Of a DNA stretch of 64,000 nt, positions 1-10,925 are shown in pieces (position 1 is the stretch's first letter; the number at the start of each line of letters is the position of its first letter). This stretch comes from Saccopteryx bilineata (taxonomy: Eukaryota; Chordata; Mammalia; Chiroptera; Emballonuridae): contig NC_089498.1 in assembly GCF_036850765.1 (NCBI RefSeq), forward strand, positions 68,612,305 through 68,676,304, given 5' to 3'. Both the position numbers and the translations under genes were made by a program. A model generated the notes under the pieces. The model had not been told where the DNA came from and made no database searches. It saw only the letters and a program-made list of their open reading frames with translations.

Positions 1-403
1 ATATGGACAAGGTTAAATCAGTACATCCTTGACAACAGAAACTGTCTTACCTCTCTTTGTACTTTGCCAGCAGTTGTGTGCTCAAAAGACCTCTGTCAAA
101 TTGAATGATTTAAGGCAACTTTGCAAATAAAATAGTTTGTACATTGTCTTCTCTACAAAGGTTTATAATTAACCTGTTTACAGAGAACTAAAGAGCAACA
201 AATTCCACAAATAATTATTGTATAGTTTATTTTAGACACTCAAGGAAAAACAGAAAATAGAGGAAAAATTACTTCCTAAACTACAAGAAATGAAAGATTT
301 AGATGTAAATATCAAAACAAGATATTAAATGAATAAGACACTTATTGTTAATGAGTTTCAGAGTAAGAAAATAATGCAACAAAACATTTAAAAAATAGTT
401 GGA
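1..403. other. AT-rich unique sequence, nothing recognised
   Basis: I see no repeat, conserved frame or RNA gene here. The stretch ends at the target duplication of the first SINE. Confidence 0.5.
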
Positions 404-420
404 TTATTTTTAAAAATCTT

Positions 421-657
421 TTCTTTTTCCCTTTTTTTTCCAAGTGAGAGGAGGGGAGATAGAGAGATAGATTCCCTCAGGTGCCCTGTCCAGAGTCCAT
501 CTGTCAATCCCTGTCTGCAGCCGATGCTGTACTTATCTGAGGCCATGCTCTCAATGAAACTATTTTAGTGCCTGAGGCAGTGGCTGCATGGAGCCATTCT
601 CCTCACCCAGGGCCAATGCACTCAAATCAATCCAGCCATGGCTGCAGGAAGGGAAGA

Positions 658-689
<32 letters not shown>

Positions 690-806
690 GGGAGGGGGAG
701 TGTGGAGAAGCATATGGTCCATTCCTCTGTGTGTCCTGACTGGGAATCGAACCTGGGATATCCACATGCCAGGCTGACACTCTACCACTGAGCCAAGTAA
801 CCAGGG
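421..806 (-). mobile_element. Type A tRNA-derived SINE
   Basis: Read on the minus strand, it starts with a tRNA-like head holding an A box like TGGCTCAGTGG and a B box like GGTTCGATTCC. A CT-rich stretch and a roughly 200-bp body follow, ending in an A-rich tail. The 17-bp target duplication ttatttttaaaaatctt is exact at 404-420 and 807-823, which fixes the ends. It includes a (GA)n run at about 659-684. Confidence 0.9.
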
Positions 807-823
807 TTATTTTTAAAAATCTT

Positions 824-1125
824 AAAGATAGTTTTATATACTAAATGAAAATTTTTTAAAACTATCATTATGATGATCTTAAAAGCTATGTGTTAATAAG
901 AAATAAAAAACCTTTAATAAGTCTCAGTATTTGAAAATTTCTGGATAAAATAATCAGAAATTTCAGGATAAAATAAAAATTCTGTTTAATAACTAGCAAA
1001 CTGTCTAATGAAATTTAGTTAAATTTTATGTTATTCCATTTCTGTCTTTACAACAATATTTCTTATGTATTTACTTGTTTTCCATTTGTTTTCTTTTTCC
1101 ATATATATTTTAATTTATTGCTTTT
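824..1125. other. AT-rich sequence, nothing recognised
   Basis: No open frame or repeat family could be supported in this stretch between two SINEs. Confidence 0.45.
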
Positions 1126-1126
1126 T

Positions 1127-1164
<38 letters not shown>

Positions 1165-1237
1165 TTGATTAGTTCCACTTATTTTTTGCATTCATTGGTT
1201 GATTCTTGTAAATGCCCTGATCAGGAATCTAACCCAC
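1126..1237 (-). mobile_element. Ves-type SINE, tail half (split by retrovirus)
   Basis: On the minus strand this is the 3' half of a Ves-type SINE: the end of the B-box region, then the body and a (GA)n-rich tail. It stops exactly at the retroviral LTR. The missing tRNA-like head resumes at 4043, beyond the provirus. Together the pieces make one SINE that was there before the retrovirus. Confidence 0.85.
1128..1160. repeat. (GA)n microsatellite
   Basis: About 33 bp of perfect GA repeats within the SINE tail. Confidence 0.9.
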
Positions 1238-1556
1238 TGTGGACAAGTCCTGCTGGGGGTGAGGACGACGGAGACACAAAGACCAAACTCCGGAGTCCAG
1301 GTTCAGTGACGCAGATCCACTTTATTCAGGAAGTAAGCTAGCTTATGTACACAAGTTCAGCCTATAGGGTGTTACAGCATGTCCTTCATAGCCAATGGCT
1401 GAAAAGATCAGGAAGCTGCGTGGTTGGCGCTAAGTCACTTCCTTATAGTAGACAAGCTCTCTTCCTGGGTATGCCCAAGAGGCTTCTGGGAGCTGGAGTA
1501 TTCTCACAGCATTGCATCAGCCACAGCTGCTAGAAATGCGCTCTGTGCTCCACCCG
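1238..1556 (-). repeat. 3' LTR of the endogenous retrovirus
   Basis: 319 bp, TG at the left end in plus reading. In sense reading the polyadenylation signal AATAAA lies at 1321-1326. The sense 5' end reads CG where the other LTR has TG, a point mutation. By eye it differs from the other LTR at about 34 positions, with no indels. Confidence 0.9.
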
Positions 1557-1719
1557 TATCTCTCCCTTCTCTTTTAATTAAAGCCAACTGGACTTGATGA
1601 ATGACAGCTTGCTGTTGTAGCTTCTGAATGCTACGCATTATGCAACAGAACCCTAGTAGAACTATAACAACTATAATATCTATTATACTATATGCTAATA
1701 GATTAGCTGGATTAAACAA
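1557..1719 (-). pseudogene. env: env transmembrane-subunit C-terminal remnant
   Basis: On the minus strand, from 1719 towards the LTR, an open frame encodes a short hydrophilic lead, a run of about 20 strongly hydrophobic residues rich in Ile, Val and Leu, a Cys-Cys pair, then a basic and Gln-rich tail. This is the layout of the membrane anchor and cytoplasmic tail of betaretroviral transmembrane envelope subunits, and it lies where env should end, just upstream of the polypurine tract. The frame runs on into the LTR without a stop until 1504. The surface subunit, furin site and fusion peptide are not recognisable upstream, so this is a dead fragment. The assignment rests on position and hydrophobic pattern. 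I am fairly, not fully, sure. Confidence 0.65.
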
Positions 1720-3695
1720 TGAGGCAAGTTTCTTTAATGTTTGACTAATTAGGAAATAGAATGGGGGTCTTAAACGGGATTCCTCCTAGGGATCGGGATG
1801 CCATTTCCCTCCTATTGTGTTACAGAGACCTTCTAGGTGCCGTTAAACACAGTTCCATTTTGATTGTAAAAAATGGACGTAGGTCCATGCACACCCCCTT
1901 CCCACAAAGGTCCCAGTGTCCAAACACAGAACAGATGGCTTGCCGTGGGCTGCATACTATATATGATTGCAAGGCACATTACACAAATTACAGCAATATG
2001 ACAAATCATACAATTTCAACAATTACAAAGGTACATTTCACCAGTCTCTGAGCACTTTGCCCAAAGCACAAAATGTCCTCGGCCTTCTTTCTAGCCATGG
2101 AAAAAGCTTCCTGGGGCAGGGGGACGGCCTCCAGCAAAGCTGCCCCCCACCCTCCTCAGGGTATTTCACAATGTCCAAAATCCATAAGTCCATCCAACAA
2201 AGGAGCCGTTGCCCACTCCCGTTGTAGTCCAGGAAATCAGTCCACACATATGGGGCCTCAGCCACCCCTCTCATCCCTGCTATCCTGGCAGGACTTACAC
2301 TGTCCCAAAGAAGAGCATGTGGCAATGGCAGTCAGCATTTCCATCTCTGCTCTGGAGAGCATGATGGCACCCACCTCTATGTCCCCAAAGTCAGCATACC
2401 CACCAGCAGCTTAGCAGGCACTCCCTGCTGTTCCAGTGGCCACTCTGCGATGCAAGCCTGGCTTCCATTCATCCTCCCGCCACAGCTGCTGCCGTTTACT
2501 TTCTAGAGTCTGCGAATCGCAACTTTGACACAATTCTCCTCATCCTCCAAAGATGAACTGAAAACACCAGCTCATGCTGCTGGGCTTGAGCCCCGGGCTG
2601 CCGCCACCTGCATCTGGGAGTCAGTGGTTACTATAGCACACACAAGCAAGGACAGAGCACCAGGGCCTATGGCCCCATCAGGGGCAATTCTCTGGGCTTG
2701 CCCTGCCAAAGCCTCCACATCCCCCCAGGTGATGGGGTGCACATGCCAGCCACGAGGTCTTCTTCTGGAGCGCTGAGGACCTCCTCCCCTCAGGTATAGT
2801 CAGTGTGGAGAAGGCCAGGGCTGTGACTTAGGATGGGTAAAGGCTGAACCACTTAGTGGGTGCGCAAGAAATCCTGTCAAGCAGGTTGGGGGGTTCCTGG
2901 GATCCAAATTGACTGAAAAACACAAGCATAACCTCTCCCTTGTGTTAGAAGAGGGTGTGATCCCCACCACTGTGCCGTGGCTGGGTCCTTCCAGCATCAT
3001 TTCAGAGAGAGGGGCAGGCGAGAGAGAGAGCGAGAGATACAAGATAGAAAGAAAAAAGACACATGGGGCGTATAGGCTGGCCCATGGCTCTGCAGCAGGA
3101 ACACATGTTGAAGTTAAAGCTGGGGTAGAAAATGACGTCTGAGAGGCTGGGGTGGGGCACTGAGCCCCGGCAGGGAATGAGGAAGTAGCGACTTCTGGCA
3201 GCAGAGCTGATAGCGCAGTCAGCAGTTCGGTTGGTTTCGTTTCTGCGTGCTCAACCGCGATTTTGACAAACTCAGAGGCTAAACTACTTTCCTCCTTAGT
3301 GGAGGGGGAGAATAGGGAGGTAGGGGCTCCTCAGAGAGAGAAGCATCCTGCAATATCTTTGGCACTGGTGGAGGGTCCCCAGAAGGACCACTGGTCAGGC
3401 AGGCATGTATTGCTAGCAAGGCAGGAATGAGACTGAGAGGGAAGGTTTGTCCCCCATGTACTTCGGCCCAACGAACATGCCGGAAAGCTCAGGCCCAAGT
3501 ATCCGGTTCCCAGAGGGGCGCATCCCGGAGCCAGGGATTGATACCAGAGAGGATCTCCCAGTAAGTACAAAGATCCTTTTCACTAACTTCAACTCACCTA
3601 CTCTGCAATAGGGCATGCGGGGCTCGAGAGTGGGGGAGAAGGTTTCCCATGGCAGAGGGTCACTCACTCGTCCCTTGGATACCTGTTACATCCCT
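1720..3695 (-). other. Internal region of the retrovirus, mostly unrecognised
   Basis: Contains only short frames on both strands. The minus frame at 2038-2325 and those at 3331-3667 just after the primer binding site may be leader, gag or env debris, but no catalytic or zinc-knuckle motif is visible. It is notably GC-richer than the flanks. A (GA)n-like patch lies at about 3005-3060. Confidence 0.5.
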
Positions 3696-3713
3696 GCCCG
3701 ACGTTGGGCACCA
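3696..3713 (-). other. Retroviral primer binding site, tRNA-Lys1,2 type
   Basis: Minus-strand reading TGGTGCCCAACGTCGGGC, two bases inside the 5' LTR. The betaretroviral lysine site (TGGCGCCCAACGTGGGGC, from memory) differs at two positions. This places the element with class II (ERVK-like) retroviruses. Confidence 0.85.
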
Positions 3714-3715
3714 GT

Positions 3716-4034
3716 TGTGGACAAGTCCTGCCAAGGGTGAGGATGACAGAGATGCAAAGACCCGACTCCAGGGACCAGGTTCAGTGATGCAGATCCACTT
3801 TATTCAGGAAGTAAGCTAGCTTATAGACACAGGTTCAGCCTATAGGGTGTTACAGCGTGTCCTTCATAGCTAATGGCTGTAAAGATCAGGGAGCTGCGTG
3901 GTTGGTGCTGAGTCACTTCCTTATAGCGGCCGAGCTTCCTTCCTGGGCATGGCCAGGAGGGTTCTGGGAGCTGGAGTATTCTCACAGCATTGCATCAGCC
4001 ACAGCTGCTAGGAATGCGCTCTGTGCTCCACCCA
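3716..4034 (-). repeat. 5' LTR of the endogenous retrovirus
   Basis: 319 bp, sense reading begins TGGGTGG and ends CCACA. AATAAA in sense lies at 3799-3804. Its left boundary abuts the primer binding site and its right boundary the 8-bp duplication. Confidence 0.9.
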
Positions 4035-4042
4035 TAACCCAC

Positions 4043-4095
4043 AACTTTGGTATTTCGGGATGATGCTCTAACCAACTAGGCTACCCAGCTAGAGT
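4043..4095 (-). mobile_element. Ves-type SINE, head half (split by retrovirus)
   Basis: Minus-strand tRNA-like head with the A box, continuing the SINE cut at 1237. Confidence 0.8.
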
Positions 4096-4309
4096 CTAAG
4101 TTATTTTCCAGTCTTATTTTAAGCAAGGTAAAACTTGAATCAAATTCAAGAAAGCAAGGCTGCACCAAAGTAAGTTCTATGCACAACTACTCCATGGCTT
4201 CACATGGCTACACTAGCCAGGGCTAGATTCTCATCAGTTCAACTCCAAGGTCTAGAATCACAGCTGTAGGATCTGGAGGACACTTTGCATCATCTAGTTG
4301 GTTTTTTGT

Positions 4310-4639
4310 TGTTGTTTTGTGACAGAGACAGAGAGAGAGACAGAGAGAGGGACAGATAGGGACAGACAGACAGGAAGGGAAAGAGATGAGAAGCATGAAT
4401 TCTTCATTGCAGTTCCTTAGTTGTTCATTGATTGCTTTCTCATATGTGCCTTGACTGGGGGGGGGGGGTACAGCAGACCGAGTGACCCCTTGCTCAAGCC
4501 AGTGACCCTGGGTTCAAGCTGGTGAGCTATGCTCAAACCGGATGACCCTGTGTTCAAGCCAGTGACCCCGGGGCCTTGAACCTGGGTCTTCTGTGTCCCA
4601 GTCTGATGCTCTATCCACTGCGCCACCGCCTGGTCAGAC
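4310..4639 (-). mobile_element. Type B tRNA-derived SINE
   Basis: Minus-strand tRNA-like head (A box TGGCGCAGTGG, B box GGTTCAAGGCC-like), then several degenerate copies of a roughly 21-bp unit around gagccagtgaccctgggttc, then a unique body and a (GA)n/(CA)-rich tail. Imperfect target duplication around tctagtt at 4294-4300 and 4640-4646. A G run of about 10 sits at 4458-4467. Confidence 0.85.
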
Positions 4640-4649
4640 TCTAGTTAGG

Positions 4650-6483
4650 TTCTTGATCCTCCTTCCAGAAGCTGGCTTGCTTGCACTGCAATCATTCAAA
4701 TATTGTCAGGCTCAGCTTCTGAAGACAGAAACTTCACAGCATTCTGGCCTGGCTCAGTGTGTGCAGCCTGATTCCAGAAGTCAGAAGACTGGTTCCTTTT
4801 CTTCCTGACTCTGTGGGCAGAGGGTGGGCTTTCTTACCTCTGAGAAGGTAACCTTAATTAGTACCTCCCTCATGGGACTGAAAGCAGAGTACTCAGCAGC
4901 CTGAATGCTTAGTAGACAAAACCAGAGAATGCCAAACAAAAGCCCAGTCCATTTTTCACTGCTAAGTTAAGAGTCCTTTAGCCTCTGACTACTGTGGGTT
5001 CCTCCTGCCTTGGGCTGCCAGGCTTTGGAAAGCACCCTCATACCTTGTATCTTTCCCTCCTATTGTTTAATTAATAGTAATGGGCAGCTGTCCTCCCTGC
5101 ATAAAGCCACAACCATCTCTGGAATTGCCCGAGGGTTAATTGCACTGTTAGTCCAGGCCCAGTGTTTCTCTTCCCTCCAGCAGCTGACTGACCCCTTGGA
5201 CACTTCTTGTTCATTATCACCTCCACCAGTGGGGGAACAATACAAGATGGTTAGTGGGGCCACTTCTTAGACATCCGAGAAAAAGCTTAAATCTAAGAAG
5301 TGCCATTCTAAGCTTCCTCTGCAGGGATTTTTAGCTAGGCAAAATCCCTTGAATAGTCATAATTTCTCCCTAAACGCTGAATTATATTAATAAGTAGAAA
5401 TCTTTTCTGCAAATCGCTTCCTTTTAAATTTGCTTTTCAGACATCTCTAAGGGTCATTGGCAGCTGAAGTGAAATTTTTTTGGACCTCTGTCTCGGCACT
5501 TTCTACTCAACCTATTTATTTCAGTTGGATGCCTTCTTCCTCTCTTTCTTCATCAATGAACTAAAAAAATCTGTTGTTCTCTCTTTTTCCATCAGTAGAC
5601 TTATGCCAGTTCCTACTATTTTCGTTCATTTATCTAACACACCAAGTGTCTTTTTTCAAAGCCACCCTATTGTCTCCTCTTTTTTAAAACTAAACTCCTC
5701 ATTCTCCACATAATCAATATATTGCCGCAATCGCAGCAGTCTTTTTGGAATCTCCAGGCGCCATAGCTCAGCTACCTTGATTGATTCCTGAACTCTGAAC
5801 TGTCATTCTGTTTCTTTTCCTCACTCCTTATTTTCTTCACACAATTGCTTCCCCTCTCGCCAATTCTTCCCTCTTCCAAACGCTAAGATCCTTTCACACT
5901 TTCCCTCTCATTCTGTCGGCTCCTTTCCCTTTCTCTCTGTGAAACTTAAGATATAAACAACATGGACTTGAAAAATATTATATTTATCTTCTTTCTTTTT
6001 TGGTTAATAACTCATTTCCTGATGTTTTGCTAATAGAACCTGTAAGCCAGGGGCTAGTTTAACGTCTATGTTTACCTCACTGAATAGTAGGTATTTGTCC
6101 TAATGCTGTAAGTGTACTGGAAAGCACTGCTCTGGGAGCTATGAGGTCCTGAGGGGCTGGACTCAAGTGCTGCAGTAGATTAGTTAAACCAGACAGAAAG
6201 TAATTAATTATCATTTCTTGTCCAGTTAAATATTGCGAGTTATAGTGAATGTTCAAGCTAGTTTTGAAAAATTTCTTTTATTATTTCAAAACTTGCAGCT
6301 TAGTGACAGTGGCCATTTTTAAAATAGGTCCAGTAAAACACTCAGATTTTCTTTACTCTGTTAATAGGTACAGATGAAATGAAGGGTACTCTACAAAAAC
6401 ATGGGGATCCAGAGACTGAATTTCCTCAGCTGTTATTTTATACTTTACTTACAATGTCTACCATGCAGATGATTAATGTTAAA
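4650..6483. other. Unique sequence, nothing firm
   Basis: About 1.8 kb without recognisable SINE, LINE or LTR. Frames at 5010-5270 and 5480-5713 are short, lack recognisable domains, and I do not call them genes. Confidence 0.4.
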
Positions 6484-6573
6484 GGTCTCACTATCAGGCA
6501 AGCCCAGGGTTTCTAACTGGCGACCTCAGCCTTCCAGGTTGACACTTTATCCATTGCACTATCACAGGTCAGG
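6484..6573 (-). mobile_element. Type C SINE head fragment
   Basis: Minus-strand match to the tRNA-like head and B box of the type C SINE seen intact at 42405 and 62551. The body is absent. Confidence 0.6.
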
Positions 6574-6613
6574 CCATTTTTGTTTTTTTGTTGTTGTTGT
6601 TTGTTTGTTTATT

Positions 6614-6755
6614 TTTTTAAGAGAGAAAGAGACAGGAAGGGAGGGAGGAGAGAGATGAGAAGCATTAATACCTAGTTGTGGCACTTTAGTTGTTCATTGA
6701 TTGCTTCTCATATGTGTCTTGACTGGGGGACTAAAGCCAAGCCAATGACCCTTGT
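6614..6755 (-). mobile_element. Type B SINE fragment
   Basis: Minus-strand body and tail of a type B SINE, cut off in the first internal unit. The tRNA-like head is missing. Confidence 0.65.
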
Positions 6756-7606
6756 TTGGAGGAGTTCATAACAAGTTTAAAGAGATATAACCTGGAATAA
6801 GAATAATTTTAATATTAAATTTTACTGATAATTAAATAAATACATGTGTGAAAGGAAAAATGCCCTTAATAAATTTACCAAGTCAAATTTTCTACTTCAT
6901 ATGTCACTTTTAATTCATGAGTGTAATCATACAAAATTCCTGGGTAATTCAAAAGAAGACTTCTTTTCTATAATGTTTATCATACTATGGATAAATTCTT
7001 TGCATATGTGTGTGTGTGTGTGTATTTCACTTTAAATATTCAAAAAGTTAATGATTTTAAAGTACACGGATACTTTATGTAAAATATTGGGAAGCACAGT
7101 AAAATGTAAAAGGGTAAACACATATTATGTAGATAAGTTGGCTCATATAATGCCTGCTCTCAGCTCTACATTCTTTTTGCTTTTTCTACCACTCTAGTAT
7201 ATACTGTGGAGCTCTAACCAGATCCTCTCTTCAGAATGGATGCACTCATCTCCAAGTCGCTGGGAAAATCGACTGTTGATCCTCACTATGAACTGCCCTT
7301 GGCTGTAGAAAACTACCTTCCCTAAGGTAATGCCCCTTCCCAGGAGGCACTAAGAATAATAACCGGAACCAGTCGTAAGAGTTTCACCCCCTCATCTCAA
7401 TGTATGACAATTCTCAAGATCATCTGAGTTCCAGAATCCTCAAAAGATCAGGTGAGATCTCAGCTGCAACTACATGGTAAGCTAGCTTCTCTCTCTACCC
7501 AACACTCCCTTTCTCTCTTTCTTACAGGCTTACCTGCCAAGGTAACACCCCAATAAACTGTCTGCATGCATTTTTTATGTATCACAGTCTGTTTCCAGGG
7601 ATCTAT
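6756..7606. other. Unique sequence with a short (GT)n
   Basis: Only a (TG)n run at about 7007-7023 stands out. Confidence 0.45.
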
Positions 7607-7880
7607 TTTAATTTTTTTTTAAGTTATTTCTTTTAGTGAGAGGAGGGGAGGCAGAGACAGACTCCTGCATGCGCCTGACCAGGATCCACCTGGCAAGTCC
7701 TCTAGGGGCCGATGCTCTGCCCATCTGGGGTTCTTGCTCAGTAGCAACCAGAGCCATTTTTGAGAGCCTGAGGTGGAAGCGGTGCAGCCATCCTCAGCAC
7801 ATGTGACCAACAAACTCTAATCAGCATTGGTTACAAGAGAGGAGAAGAAAAGAGAGAGAAGCTAGAGGTAGAGGGATGGA
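7607..7880 (-). mobile_element. Type A SINE, head missing
   Basis: Minus-strand type A tail and body. The sequence degenerates at the GA-rich stretch and the tRNA-like head is absent. Confidence 0.75.
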
Positions 7881-8107
7881 GATTTAGTGATTTACTACTA
7901 TATTAATTATATAATTTACAATATAAACTTTTAATCTTACCAATAGAAATTGGGAGGCCACCTTATCCTCATAGTTAAATAAAATTTTATTTCCAAGTAG
8001 AAAATATTTTCTTTCTTAACTCTATTTTGATCTACTACTATCAGACATGAAAACAGCAACGTTGCTCCTCTGGGTAATCAATGACCTTGCTTGTGATTCA
8101 GAGAATT

Positions 8108-8380
8108 ATATATATATATATATATATTTTAAGTGTGAAGAGTGGAGATAGTGAGACAAACTCGCATGTGCCCTGACCAGAATCACCTAGCAACCTCAGT
8201 CTGGGGCTGATGCTTGAACTAATGGAGCCACTGGCTGCAGGAGGGGAAGAAAGGGTGGGAGGAAGGAAGGGAATAGAAGGAAATGGTTGTTTTTCCTGTG
8301 TGCCTTGACTGGGGATCAAACCTGGGATTTCCTTATGCTAGGCCAATGCTCCACCCACTGAGCCAACTGGCCAGGGCCAG
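8108..8380 (-). mobile_element. Type A SINE, internally shortened
   Basis: Minus strand: head with both promoter boxes at 8320-8380 and part of the body. About 100 bp of the body is missing. The tail contains an (AT)n run at 8108-8128. Confidence 0.75.
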
Positions 8381-9365
8381 AGCATGATACTAATGTGTAG
8401 GAATACACTGTGAAGACTTGCAGAGTTAGCGTAAACAATTAGAGGCAGAGGGGTGCCTTAGGGTAAAAGCTCTGAGTGGACAAGAGTCCAGGTCCTCTCT
8501 GATACTGTGCTGGAAGCAGCAAAACAGCAGGATAAGATTCAATAACAGAATTATTTAGACTCTCGGAAGAGAGATTAGAAGTCAGCATGTTCCTTGTCCT
8601 TTACTTCACTCCCCTGAAAACTTCTGCTGTCTGCTTCCTTGAGTATTTGTACTGGCTAATAAATATCTGAGTGAGGCTGGGGACGGGTCTCCAGGCCTTC
8701 CGTCTGCAGGTTTGGGCTGTTGCCTCTCCTCAGCCTCTTGGAGCATCTGGTCTCTGGGTAGTTCATTGTCATCATGACTGTAATGTACTTCAAATCCTCT
8801 TTCCTTAAATGAATCAACATTTTGTCAACACTTGGTTTGGAACTTGAAAATTTGTTAAGCATAGTTATATTTGCATTATAAATTTTAAATGGGGAACTAT
8901 TTATGGGCCTGTTCTTATTTCTGATACCATTATTACAAAACCATGTGGATAGAATAAGTATCTAGTCTAAACCATCTTCTTTTATAACTATTTGACAATT
9001 TCTATGATCCTGTGCTCTATTTTTTCATGAGTTGTCAACATTTTAGCCTAAAGTTTCTCTGCTGTGAATCAACATTAATTAATTTACTTCATCAATAATT
9101 ACAAATTACAGGTGTTAGCAAGCTGTCCTCACAAATTCAAAATTGACCACTGAAGAAAGATACACATCCATTGCCTTTATTCCACATTAGTTATATCCAT
9201 TTTTCTGTTTTCAAATTTTCTTTTTTTCTCAAATCATAATACATTCAAATACATGATATACAAGGAAGAAAGTAAAAGATGTACATGTCCCCAGTAGATT
9301 ATATTTAAACTGCTCCACAAAAAGAAAATGACAAAATTATGGTTAATTCACACAATATAAAACTA
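8381..9365. other. Unique sequence, nothing recognised
   Basis: No repeat or gene could be supported in this stretch. Confidence 0.4.
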
Positions 9366-9379
9366 TAAATTATCAAAAA

Positions 9380-9729
9380 AATTTTTCAGGGACAGAGAGA
9401 GAGTCAGAGAGAGGGATAGATAGGTACAGACAGACAGGAACAGAGAGAGATGAGAAACATCAATTATCAGTTTTTCATTAAGACATCTCAGTTGTTCATT
9501 GATTTCTTTCTCATATGTGGCTTGACCACAGGTCTTCAGCAGACCAAGTAACCCCTTACTCGAGCCAGTGACCTTGGGTCCAAGCTGGTGAGCTTCTTTT
9601 ATTTTCTTTCTTTTTTTTTTGCTCAAGCTAGATGAGCCAGCCCTCAAGCTGATGACCTCAGGGTCTCAAACCTGGGTCTTTGGCATCCCAGTCCGATGCT
9701 CTATCCACTGTGCCACTGCCTGATCAGGC
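9380..9729 (-). mobile_element. Type B SINE
   Basis: Complete minus-strand type B SINE with an exact 14-bp target duplication, taaattatcaaaaa, at 9366-9379 and 9730-9743. The internal 21-bp-like units are interrupted by a T-rich insert at about 9595-9620. Confidence 0.9.
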
Positions 9730-9744
9730 TAAATTATCAAAAAT

Positions 9745-10651
9745 TTTAATTGAAATCTTTCTTGAGGTAATTGTAAATTGACATGCAGTCATAAGAAATA
9801 ATATATCTTTGTGTACTTTGCAACTTTCCTCCTAGAATAACATTTTGTAAAACTATACTACCAGGATGGTGACAAAGATATAATCAACTACTGTAATCTT
9901 ATTCAGATTTTCCTAGTTTTACTTTTACTTTGTGTGTGCAGAGATGTGCGTGTGTATTAAGTTATACACAATGTTGTTACCTGTGAAGGTTCACACATTC
10001 AGCACCACAGACAAAATATTGAACAGTTACAAAAACACTAGATCTTTCAAGTTGACTTTTATAAGTGTACACATTCCCCCTACACTCCACAATATAATAT
10101 GTTCTCCATTTATAAATTTTATGATTTCAAAATGTTATATTAGTGCATTGGGATTGGTTTTTGGTTTAGATTTTGGTTTTTTTGAACAGCATAATTGCCT
10201 GGAGATTCATCCAATTTGTTATCTATATCAACAGTTCATTTATTTTTATTGCTAAGTAGTATCTATAATATGTTTGTACTTCAATGCAAATATTTTCTGT
10301 CATTCTGTACCATTTGTCCCTATCCTCTTCACATGGGCATTCACAGAGTAAAACTTTATAATTTTGTTAGGTCAAGTTTATCAATTTTGCCTATTTAGTT
10401 TATGATAAGTGACATCAAGTCTAAGAACACTTTGCTTAGCCCTAGATCTGACAGATTTTCTTCTTTTCACAGATTTATTTGCACTTGACTGTGATTCATT
10501 TTGAGTTTATTTTTATGTTTTGTGTATGGTATGATACTTAGCTTATTTTTTCTCTTATTTTCCCCCCAATAGATGTCAAATTGCTACAGCACCATTTGTT
10601 GAAAAGGCTATTATTCTTCTCTACTGAATTGATTTTTCACCTTGTCAAAAA
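9745..10651 (-). mobile_element. Old L1 LINE, part 1 (interrupted host copy)
   Basis: Minus-strand match to the 3' end of an old mammalian L1, including the typical stretch before the ORF2 end at 10460-10651. It breaks off at a target duplication and continues at 14637. It is therefore the host of the 3.96-kb nested insertion. Confidence 0.7.
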
Positions 10652-10925
10652 TCAGCTGAGCATAACTTCACTAGCTATTAGGGAAACACAAATCAAACCT
10701 AAAATGAGATACCACCTCACACCCGTTAGAATGGCCATATCAATAAGACAAGTAATAATAAGTGTTGAAAAGGCTGTGGAGAAAAGGAACCCTCATTCAT
10801 TGTTGGTGGGAAGGTAAACTGGTACAGTCACCATGGAAAACATTATGAAGGTTTCTCAGAAAATTATTATAGAGTTACTACATGACCTAGCAACCCCCTC
10901 TTCCAGGAATCTATCCCTCAAATTA

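Larger units (their letters stand above)
1238..4034 (-). mobile_element. Defective endogenous retrovirus, class II (beta-like)
   Basis: Two direct repeats of 319 bp (1238-1556 and 3716-4034) bound about 2.16 kb of internal sequence. Read on the minus strand, the 5' LTR is on the right. It is followed after two bases by an 18-base primer binding site at 3696-3713 that matches the tRNA-Lys1,2 type of betaretroviruses at about 16 of 18 bases. A polypurine tract lies at 1559-1575 next to the 3' LTR. An 8-bp duplication, taacccac, flanks it at 1230-1237 and 4035-4042. The internal part is far too short for gag-pro-pol-env. I saw no protease or reverse transcriptase motif, only an env C-terminal remnant. 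It is therefore a deleted or non-autonomous copy that could not move by itself. Confidence 0.9.

Noticed and set aside
1126..1160. (GA)n run as an independent regulatory element
   Set aside because: It is the tail of a Ves-type SINE.
4458..4467. G run that might mark a quadruplex
   Set aside because: A single run without further G blocks.
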